A stretch of DNA of 25,179 bases from Chrysophaeum taylorii (taxonomy: Eukaryota; Sar; Pelagophyceae; Pelagomonadales; Pelagomonadaceae), in NCBI GenBank assembly GCA_029834535.1, contig JAQMWT010000657.1:1-25179 (forward strand). Reading direction: 5' to 3'. The translations under genes were made by a program, and so were the position numbers. Below, one piece after another: positions 9,522 through 18,000 of this stretch. Numbering within the stretch: position 1 is the stretch's first letter; each line of letters begins with the position of its first letter. The notes beneath the pieces were generated by a model. The model saw only the letters and a list, made by a program, of their open reading frames with translations. It ran no database searches and was not told where the DNA came from.

Positions 9522-11199
9522 ATGGCCACCATCGCGTTACAAAAGAAGATGAACAATCAGATGAACGAGTTGCAGATAAAGTCCGACGTCCACGTACGCC
9601 AGATGATCATGGAACGCAAGCGACTGGACGACTTGGATGACGCGCTCAAGCAGGCAGACGACCAGATCAAGAACTTTCGCATGTCGACCAAAGCGACGGC
9701 GGTCGAGTTGCTCAATCAACATCGGTGAGGCGATTGGCCGGTTGCATTCGTGAGAGTGGCAAATCAGGTTCACGTCCAAGCCAGCAAACATCCGAGCAGA
9801 TGGTGCTGACCCGAGCAAACAGGCCGAGATTAGTCAGAAAAAGCTGATATCGAGTCTCGAGCATCGCCTGGACAAACTTCGAATACGCCTGTCGCAGACG
9901 GAAAATCACAACGAGCAACTAAAGACTCAGATCAATCAGTTGCGACGACACCGAATGACCTCCGACAAGTGTCGCGAGCAAATTGAGTTCGCGATCAAAG
10001 AGACCCAGAAGAAGGTTCGATCCGTGCTGGACAAGTCACAGGAAGTGAGCGAGTCGCGCGAGCTCATCATTGAGCAGCTTAACGAACTTCATCGCGCGCA
10101 AGCCGACGACCGCGAAAAGTTCGTCGAGCAGATGCAATCCCTGGCTGAGTACATCGACAAGCAAAATCGCGAGTTTGAGGAGTCGATCGCGGCGGCGGCG
10201 GCGGCGAGCACTACCCGCGAGGACGAGACCGAGTTCTTCATCACTCGAGGGAACTTGACCCTCGAGGAGGAAAAACTCAAGGCGGAGCTCGTCTGCGAGA
10301 TCGAAACCCAATTGCAGACTGAGAAGGAGCTCATGGAACAAACCGAAAATAAGATCAAGCTCTACAAGCAGTCATTCGACGAGCTGCGCCGGGTGAGCGG
10401 AATCAGCGACATCACGGAAATAATCCAGCAGTACGTCAAGTCCGAGGAGGAGACGTTCTCGCTCTTCAACTACGTTCAAGCGCAAAACCAAGAGACGGAC
10501 TGGACGCTCGAGCGCCACGCGAGGCTCGAGGAGGAAATAAAGACATACGAGGAAGAGTTAAGCATAGAAGAAACCCAGCGTGCCGAGGCCATGGCAAACC
10601 TCCAAGGCAAATGGCGTAATGCGAAAGAAGCCACCGACGAGTGCTCGCACGCTGCCCAGGAAGCCCAAAGGACGCTCGGCCGCATCGCCAAGAAGGTTCA
10701 GTCCCTCTTCTTCAAGATCCAATGCGAGCAGATGATGTCCGCGAGTGCGCGCGACTCGGGCAAGAGCCGAAAAATGAGCGGCCAAAAATCATCGGGCATC
10801 GGTCGCCCCGATAACAAGCTTGCACTACTCTCAGGCCAAGGGGTCACCGAATCCAACATCCTTGCGTATGCCGAACTAATAGAGAAACGTGCGCTCGAGA
10901 TCATGTCTGACTACACGCGGCGAATGAATAGACAAGAGAATTCCAACATGGCCACGGTTCTTGATCCGTCGAAATGCCTCGGCGGAGTTTCCCAATCCGA
11001 CGTCGTCAAACCGCCTGAAATCGACGGCGACGACGACGAAGCCGAGGACGACGACGGACGACCAATTGCGCTGGATGAGATGCGACGTCGCACTGCAGAA
11101 ATGCTCGCCAAGAAGCAACAAGCGAGCAAACTGGCCAGCAAACGGCAGACAGTCAGCAGACAAGGAATGGGGATCAGAACAGCGAGCAAGTCATCTTGA
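9522..11199 (+). CDS. ODA1: ODA1/CCDC114-like outer dynein arm docking complex coiled-coil protein
   Basis: Two exons (9522-9724 and 9816-11199) give 528 aa. The ATG at 9522 has a strong AAGATGGCC context; the frame upstream opens only from a TTG. Almost the whole protein is heptad-rich coiled coil (LEHRLDKLRIRLSQ, KLISSLEHRL, ELIIEQLNELHR). The family signature SGISDITEIIQQYVKSEEE followed by TFSLFNYVQAQNQE lies at about residues 262-294, and a second conserved block, ESNILAYAELIEKRALEIM, lies near 425. Both match ODA1/CCDC114/CCDC63 proteins, which sit on the doublet microtubule and anchor the outer dynein arm. A GGC-repeat polyalanine run (about 10191-10205) and an acidic patch (DGDDDEAEDDDG) precede a basic tail. 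It shares a promoter with LRR-A. CCDC63 versus CCDC114 orthology is not decided here. Confidence 0.85.
9725..9815 (+). other. intron of the ODA1-like gene (91 nt)
   Basis: The donor is CATCG|GTGAGG; the first in-frame stop lies right behind it. The closest CAG acceptor (exon from 9823) breaks the frame. An acceptor at CCGAG|CAAACAG (exon from 9816) keeps it and gives NQHRKQAEISQKK, a continuous coiled coil. The CGAG acceptor is weaker than usual, so the 3' boundary is less certain than the donor. Confidence 0.65.
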
Positions 11200-11229
11200 G
11201 TGAGCGCGCGGGTCACGTTTGCCGGGGAG

Positions 11230-11257
11230 GGCGGATTCTCGAATCGAGAAAATCGCC
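11230..11257. other. near-perfect hairpin downstream of the ODA1-like gene
   Basis: TTCTCGA (11236-11242) and TCGAGAA (11244-11250) pair perfectly across one base. The flanking GGCGG and ATCGCC extend the arms to about 13 bases with mismatches. It starts about 30 bases after the stop codon, so it should lie in the 3' UTR. Confidence 0.6.
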
Positions 11258-11690
11258 TCCTTATTAGGCGACGTTCTGGATACAGCGTGCTCGCCTTGCG
11301 GCTCGAATTGAAAGCAGTGCGGCTCGCACTCACTAACCGAAACCACTGAACGCCTGCGTGCTCACACATGCACCTCCCCTCTTAGCAGCATTCGACCTTT
11401 AAAATCCTTTTCCGCTTAAAAGTAGCGTTGTTTATAAGAGACATGTGTGCACAACTCTTTGAGCGATACCACTCTTATGTGTCGAAGACTTAAAAAGCTC
11501 ATAATAGTATCTATCGAGTTCGAGTTAGGAGCGCGCTAGCCGAGTTCGTGGCAGACTTCTGCTTGTACTTTACTTAGGCAACTTATTATTAGATACCACA
11601 TAAATTCAGTGGCGAAAATGGGCTATCAATGCACAACTAGTGGTGCAATAATAAGTGATATCAATGCCGCTTTTGATAATTTTCGTCTTC

Positions 11691-11740
11691 ATCTATTCTG
11701 GCTCTTTGAACCTACCTCGGGGTTGAATTCCACAATAGAA
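11691..11740 (+). repeat. dispersed (TAA)n-tailed repeat, copy in plus orientation
   Basis: ATCTATTCTGGCTCTTTGAA is followed by CCTACCTCGGGGTTGAATTC and CACAATAG. This is the reverse complement of the family core (GGCTCAAAGAGCCAGAAT...) and ends in the expected ...GTTG...CCACAATA. Confidence 0.5.
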
Positions 11741-12204
11741 ACGACTCCGCCTCTGGTGTTGTGTTTCTCGCTTGTTGCCGCCCCTGCGCCCCCGCTTCGG
11801 CACGGCCGCAGGATAGCCCAGGCTCGACGGTTGCCTCCTTGTTTTCGGCCCTGCTTGCCACCGCCATCACTTCCCCCGTCATTCTAGGTTCTTACCGATT
11901 TTGTTTCTCGCTGTCACGACTCTCCCTCGTTACGTCCGGCTCGCCATTCACCGCTACCCATGGAAATCGATTAGGCGCCTTTAGCTTCCGCGTTGCGCCG
12001 TGCCTCGCAAACTCAATATTCAGCGTACGTTCCGCGGCGGCGGCGGCTGCCATCGCTTTTGCCAGTTTCCCTTTTTCAGTGCTCACCGGCTTGTCCCTCT
12101 TATGCAATTCCTTTTACACGCCCCTTTGCACTTATTTCCTGTTTCAATTCTACAGCATACGTGTCCCTGTCGCTCCCTCGTCTTCCCTTCCGCGTTATTA
12201 ATTC

Positions 12205-12240
12205 CTCCTGTTGGCTCTTTGAGCAGCCCGGGAGAGGTTC
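12205..12240 (+). repeat. dispersed repeat fragment, plus orientation
   Basis: GTTGGCTCTTTGAGCAGCCC followed by GGGAGAGGTT matches the family core in the same orientation as the copy at 11691. It is short and diverged. Confidence 0.4.
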
Positions 12241-12342
12241 ATTTTCCTTCCTCTGCGATCCTTTATTCCAGATGGCTCGTCGTTGAACATATAAGTTGTG
12301 TCCCTAAAAATAATAAATACGTCGATTTCCTTGCGAGTGCTA

Positions 12343-14907
12343 TTATCGCGAGGCCGTTGCGGGTCGCCGTCTCCTCGCGCGAGCAATTATCGTGCTAGTG
12401 TTGCTCTTGTTCGATCCTCTCGACGACGAGTTCCAAGCTGGGCGGCGCTTAGGGCGGCAATAGGCAACGAATCGTTCCCCTTCAGCGATTGAGAGCTCGC
12501 TCTCGACAATAGCGTGCTCTGTCAGCGCGAGGATCTCGGGTGATGGGGACGAGGGGTGGTCGGATCTGGAACTATCGAGTACGCTTATAGTCGATTGTCG
12601 CGAGGATGGAGCACTTGCAGGTCTATGGCGTCGTGGCTGCTCGGGATATCTAGCTTTGCCTTCGACGCCGTCGGAGATCACTAAAGCAGCTGCAACAGAT
12701 GCCCGAAGCCTCGCGCTTGAATTGGTGAGCGATCGAGCGGGAACCGCCTTTGGCGACGGCTTCTTGGATAGACTGGAAGTTTCATCGCTTGGACACTCCC
12801 CTTTCGGCGGGTGGTGCGCCTTTCCTGCTTTAATTTCTCTCTCGAGATCCCGGTCTATGCGAGCGAGCTTCCACGGCCACCGATGTCGCAAACGAGCCCG
12901 CGCCCACGTTTGAAGTACGGCTACCGCGCGATTTCTGCGTACCAGTGCTTGCGCGGTCGCACGATCTGCCGAAGCGAAGGCTCGCAGGGTTCCTACCCCC
13001 CGATGAGCGCAGGCATCATAGGCTAGTTTCATCGTTCGCAGCCTCGTCTCTCTGTCTCGTGCGTTGCTATGCTTCATAGTTTCCGCTAGGTCTTGATCCC
13101 TCTCTCCAACTGCGCTCGTCAAACTGAGCTTCTTGGCGTCAGGCGACGAATCCTCCGACGCGGAATGCTTCAACTTTCCCCACGCGCTCCTGCCGCGGGC
13201 CTTCGAGATCCATCCCTTCCGACCGCACGCGTAGAACTCCGCTTCGATGTACTCATCAAAGTGCTTTCGCCTCTCGGCAATCCTTCCCAAACTTTCGTTG
13301 GCGAAAGGCTTGCTATCCGCCTTTTGCTCGCGGCGCATTCTCAATATTGCGTCTTGAGTTCTTTTCATGAGCCGGCTTGAACGCGCGAGCTGGCGACGCG
13401 CGTTCATTGCACATTTTAGCCGCCGCTGCTCATCATTTGATGTGGCAGGAGGATCGACGACGTGTAAAGTCCAGGTGCAATCTCGCTCGACGCTAGATGC
13501 GCAGTTTCCCTGTTTCTCCTCTGTGATCGACTCGGTGTCGCGATTCTCTGTGCCGTCGTGTGATGCGTAGCGCATCTTTTGGACAACGCGCGAAGTGTTT
13601 GTTCTTGACGCGTGCAACTCGGCGATGTTCGGACAATGCGAGGCAACGTAAAGCCATTCTTGCTCGAAGGCCACCTCGTCGAGATGTGAGACATTAGTAC
13701 CTATTTTGGTATACGGTGCGCACGAATTCACCACAACCCATCGCCCCGTGTGTTTGGCATTGGCAAAACCGGCGCCAGAGCAGTGAATAGCACAAAGCCT
13801 GCCCACCGCCTCGCGCGCTTGTTCGCTGGGAGGCGCGATACGCTGTGTTGAGCTCCGAGCTAGCGTCGCCGCCGTCGCGGCGGCAATGGCACGCTCTTTG
13901 TTCGCGATGGCTGCGTACGCCTCCCAATCGGGCGTGTCGTACTTGTCGTATCGGCTCACAGCATCCGAGCACTCCTTGAGCAAGTCGTTCCAAGATGCCT
14001 CATAGTCTTCTTGGAGTCCGCTGGTGCCGAGTACCTCGTATCTGCTGCACTGGAGCCAAATCTGGTCTCCGTATCGCACTAAGCCAGTATCGCCCAAATT
14101 GGCCAAGTTCCAGATGGTGAAGAGTGCAGGTGGAGTCAGGTGAGGCGTCGATGCGGACGCTCGTCCTCGAGAGTCCAAAGCCAGATACCCTCCGTGGTGC
14201 GCTTGCAACGCGATCGACGAGCCGTAGTAGACCGGCGTTCCTTGCGCGTGCTTTAATCGAGGCCGCTCGAAGACGCTATTGCTTGTGGGGACAGTCGACG
14301 CGACCGTCTGCAACGCCTTTCTAATCGCAACGCCACGCGCGTGTTCTTTTTCTAGAGCTGTAGAACAACTTTTTGTAGTCCCTCCTGGATTTGATGCCAA
14401 ACTGTGACCTTGCTCCGAGTGCCATGCCGTAGCCATTATCGTCGCTAATGACTGCGCCGATCTAAGTATGGGACGCATCTCCGATTCGGGAGCTTCCTCG
14501 TCACCAAACATGCTCGCAAAATTCGTCAAGTGCGATGGCGTTTTCGCCCGCTTTTCCGGACTGCACTCGGGCGCTTGCCGGCTTCGTGTCGTTTCTTTGT
14601 CGCTTCGAGTCGGGCTCCCGCCGTCTGTGAACGAGCTGGCAAAATCCTTGCGTGTCTTCCTTGCGCGTTCGAGAAGGCCGTGACCCCAGCGTAGCTCCTG
14701 TAAATCATCTTGTGACAGCTTGATGAGCGTCGAAAGCTTGAGTTCGCGCTGCACTTTCGGTTTGATTGCCTGACAACTGTCGGCACAGAGATTCGTCGGG
14801 ACCTTGAACTTTGGAATGGCCCTTGTGTGAGGTCGGCTGTGAGAAGGATCGAAGAAGACTTTGTCACAGAACCCGGTGTCCTCGCGACGACCGGTCGGGC
14901 GACCCAT
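12343..14907 (-). CDS. MIR-like trefoil / IQ-motif protein
   Basis: This is an 854-aa single-exon protein starting at the ATG at 14907 (AAAGATGGGT context). The N-terminus has a Lys/Arg-rich segment with LSQDDLQELRWGHGLLERAR. Residues 223-286 look like one lobe of a beta-trefoil of the MIR/IP3-receptor kind: GTPVYYGSSIALQAHHGGYL ... FTIWNLANLGD ... VRYGDQIWLQ. A second lobe lies near 365-421 (AVGRLCAIHCSGAGF ... WVVVNS ... WLYVAS), and TWTLHVVDPP (~480) may close it. Later come basic helical segments and an IQ-like motif (VAVLQTWARARLRHR, ~663-677) that may bind calmodulin. The C-terminus is Ser/Arg-rich with RPASAPSS. I do not recognise a named family. It shares a 146-bp promoter with LRR-B. 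A role in the flagellum is only suggested by the neighbourhood. Confidence 0.8.
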   Translation of the reverse strand: MGRPTGRREDTGFCDKVFFDPSHSRPHTRAIPKFKVPTNLCADSCQAIKPKVQRELKLSTLIKLSQDDLQELRWGHGLLERARKTRKDFASSFTDGGSPTRSDKETTRSRQAPECSPEKRAKTPSHLTNFASMFGDEEAPESEMRPILRSAQSLATIMATAWHSEQGHSLASNPGGTTKSCSTALEKEHARGVAIRKALQTVASTVPTSNSVFERPRLKHAQGTPVYYGSSIALQAHHGGYLALDSRGRASASTPHLTPPALFTIWNLANLGDTGLVRYGDQIWLQCSRYEVLGTSGLQEDYEASWNDLLKECSDAVSRYDKYDTPDWEAYAAIANKERAIAAATAATLARSSTQRIAPPSEQAREAVGRLCAIHCSGAGFANAKHTGRWVVVNSCAPYTKIGTNVSHLDEVAFEQEWLYVASHCPNIAELHASRTNTSRVVQKMRYASHDGTENRDTESITEEKQGNCASSVERDCTWTLHVVDPPATSNDEQRRLKCAMNARRQLARSSRLMKRTQDAILRMRREQKADSKPFANESLGRIAERRKHFDEYIEAEFYACGRKGWISKARGRSAWGKLKHSASEDSSPDAKKLSLTSAVGERDQDLAETMKHSNARDRETRLRTMKLAYDACAHRGVGTLRAFASADRATAQALVRRNRAVAVLQTWARARLRHRWPWKLARIDRDLEREIKAGKAHHPPKGECPSDETSSLSKKPSPKAVPARSLTNSSARLRASVAAALVISDGVEGKARYPEQPRRHRPASAPSSRQSTISVLDSSRSDHPSSPSPEILALTEHAIVESELSIAEGERFVAYCRPKRRPAWNSSSRGSNKSNTSTIIARARRRRPATASR

Positions 14908-15053
14908 CTTTGCACGCGGCGCCAGTCTCGGGGCTTTGGGTCAGACTTACCCCCGTTCGTTGTTGTTGTATCATGTCATACATCAACGAAAGATACGTAT
15001 CAATGCGTTAGAGAACCGTAATAGATGACGTGAGAGATGTGCGATGCTTCGCC
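14908..15053. promoter_or_regulatory. divergent promoter between the MIR/IQ gene and LRR-B
   Basis: The start codons are 146 bp apart. The interval contains a TTGTTGTTGT tract (14960-14969), the perfect 10-bp palindrome GATACGTATC (14992-15001) and a related TATCATGTCATA just upstream. A GTAAGT on the minus strand near 14945-14950 could be a 5' UTR intron donor, but no good acceptor precedes the ATG. Confidence 0.55.
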
Positions 15054-18000
15054 ATGAAGACAAGCCCACGGTTTCTCGAGCGACTTGAAAATGACACGCA
15101 AATTTCCCAAGGTGCGGGTCATTACTATGGCCGTCACCAGCAGAGGCCCTTCTTCGAAGCCTACCGCAACTTCACCCGAGCTCGGAGCTGCACTATTTCG
15201 TCCAAGCTGGCTGAAGGCGGGATCAACCCGCAACAGAGTCATTTCATGATGAGGGTGTTTGATCCCAAGGGCGATCACCCCGACATTGAAGACGACCTGC
15301 TCAATGTCGATCCTTTCGGACGCAAAGAGTCACGCGCTCCCACGGAGCGCACAACAATAAGGTGGAGTTGCGGCGCCGACGTGCGGCTCCCCGCGATAGC
15401 TTTGCGGCACCAGACGGAAAAGGACAAAACACAATCCCCTTTGAGCGCGCGCTCGGCCTTCATTGAAGCCTGCGTTATCAAGGATTTGCAGCCACGGGCG
15501 GCGCTCGTGCTTCGTAGGCTGCGGTCGACGGAATTGAACTTGAGCCGGTCGGGCGTGGGAGACGACCTTGCCCTCGCGTTTGCCGTGTGTGTCGGCAAGC
15601 TGCCTCAGTTGTTGCACTTGAATCTTTCGTTCAACTATTTCTGCGACGCAACCCTTGCTACTATCGTATCATCACTCAGAAGCGTGCCGCAGCTCTTGTC
15701 GCTCAATATATCCGGCAACGAGGTTCGGAAGAAGGTGGCCAACGAGCTCGGCTTGTTACTCGAGTCGGCGGCAGCGCAACTGAGCCGGTTGGAGTGCGAG
15801 GAGGCGGGAGTGAACGACCATGCGTGCGCGACGTTCCTGAGTCCAGCTATTTGCAAGGCTCTGACAAAGAAGGCGTCTGTGAGCTGCCTGCGACACCTTA
15901 GTCTATCGCACAACAGTATTGGGCGGAGCGCCATGACGTCGAACACGAATGCCTCGGACATACTGTCCGACTGGATCGCCAAGATACATTGCACATGCAC
16001 ATGGCTCGACCTTAGCTGGAACATGATCCGTGGCAAAACAGCCGTGCGGCTCGGCGAGTCTCTCAAGGCGAACTCGAGCCTCACACACCTGGACCTGAGC
16101 TTCAACAGCCTTGGCGCTGAAGGTGGCATGGCGATCGGTGACTCGCTGACAGGAAACCGTACGTTGCGCAAGCTCAACCTTTCAAACAATTCCGTATGTG
16201 CACGTGCCGTTTTTGCGATATCGGTCGCGCTCATCAAGGGTGCTCCGGTGCTTGAACTGCTCGTGATGAACGGCAATCCCGTGGGCAAGACGGGTTGTCG
16301 ATCTCTTCTGCGCGTCTTGACGCGCGTCGGCAACGTTCACAAGCTAACCAAACTGTCCTTGACTGGATGTAACTTCCCCGAAGATGCACACGAGGCTTGG
16401 TTCGACCCACACCGGCTGCGCGCTGAATATACGCTGAATCTCGCTGATCCGTACGACCGCGCCGTGGCGCGAGATCTTCTCGAGGGCTCGGCCACCGTCC
16501 CATGCGCGTCCGTCAGGAGCTGCATACATACAAACGGGCGAGATCGCGCCGAGGTAAGTTGCGAGCTTCGGTGGCGGTCCGCCAGCGGCAAGTCGCAGAC
16601 AGGTGATGCAGAGCTCCTCGCCACATTGACAAAGGACGTTATCATGCCATACTTCAAACATGCGGATCCCAGAGATGGCGTACCTTACATTCTGCGAGGT
16701 GAGTTAGCCGACATGCTCATCGCCTTGAATCTCGCCGAGCGCAAGGCCGACGACGATGGTGACAGAGCAAATCACGCGGAGACGACGACGACGACGACGA
16801 CTGGCGACGAACATAGTTGCGCCGTCTTGAACGAGGTTCTCTACAGGATCCCTGACATGCTACCGCTCTTGATGTACCGGACCGAGCTGGTTGAGACCGG
16901 CAGGCTTGAATTCGAGGAGTTTTGGAGCGTCCTGCACGCTCTGAGAGCGGCCGCGTTGGCGGGCGAGGGCACAACACCGGGGTACAACTACGTTGTCAAC
17001 AAAGCGACGGGGAATGAGCTGGATGGTGACCTTCCGAAGACCGGCATATTCGAGATTAAACTGGCTGACTGCGAACGAACCCAGGTCGGTGAAATTTATG
17101 GAGGTCCTGCCGAAGTTCAAGGCTACGCAACGTCGGTGAGCGCCATACTGGAGATTTCGGAAGTCGCTCGCAGCGCGGGGGATCGAAGACTTCTAATACT
17201 CGACATGGCCCTTCCTAGCCTGCGCCTGAACCACGAGACAGCGACGCGATTGTTTCCGCTCTTTGTGGAGGAGCTCTCCGACACAGTCGCCGCGGTTGCC
17301 CGACTCTTACCGCGTTTCGTGAGCACGCTGCATATCCACGCGTTCATTTACGCAATGCTGCCCCTGAGTGCCAGTCGGAAGCGGCTCAAGGCGCTTCTCG
17401 AATACCAGTTTCAAATATTAATAGGGATGCCAGCGGGTCATTACACGCTGAATCTCGCGCACGAGGGCTGCCGCGAGGCTTTGCTCGATCTCTTGCGCTG
17501 CGACGCCTCGACGAGGAGTCGCAAGAAAGATGTCGACACGTCGCAACACGGGAATCAAAGCTCGTTTCGAAACGAGACGCTTAACTGCCAAAGTATCAGA
17601 ATCGACGACGGTCTGCTCGCGACCTCGAAGGCAGAAAAAAGTGGAGGCCTTCTCGAGTTCGACTTTGTCAGCACGACGCGACCAGAGGCCGACGCAGAGC
17701 CCATGTCAGAACTCCACTTTCACACGCTCCTTAAACATCTCAAGATCGCGAACGATGCCGACCATGAGTTCATTGCAGCCGCTAATAGTCTCGAGGCGTC
17801 GACGTCCAACGTGCTGGCGTGGCGTACGAAGAGAGCCAGCAGGTCGTGGGTGGTTAATCGCGCCACGTCCTTAGCTCACCTCAGCCAGGGTATCACGGAT
17901 ACGTCAAGCTACGACGACCTCGGCCTTCGACGTCTCGCGCTCGAGATAAACCAAGAATGCCCGGCGGCGCGGCGCCGAGCGCGATCGAAGCACCGCCTGT

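Larger units (their letters stand above)
11258..12342. other. intergenic stretch between tail-to-tail genes
   Basis: No believable gene. It holds AT-rich 3'-flank sequence to about 11690, then C/T-rich sequence on the plus strand to about 12290 that contains two copies of the dispersed repeat in plus orientation. Open frames in the C/T-rich part (Ser/Leu/Pro/Ala-rich) are compositional. Confidence 0.6.

Noticed and set aside
9498..9728. Separate 76-aa protein before the ODA1-like gene
   Set aside because: It starts at TTG; the ATG at 9522 opens the true first exon, which splices into the longer frame.
11609..12492. Ser/Leu/Pro/Ala-rich open frames between the ODA1-like and MIR/IQ genes
   Set aside because: C/T-biased non-coding strand with dispersed repeat copies; no conserved pattern, and some overlap the MIR/IQ gene end.
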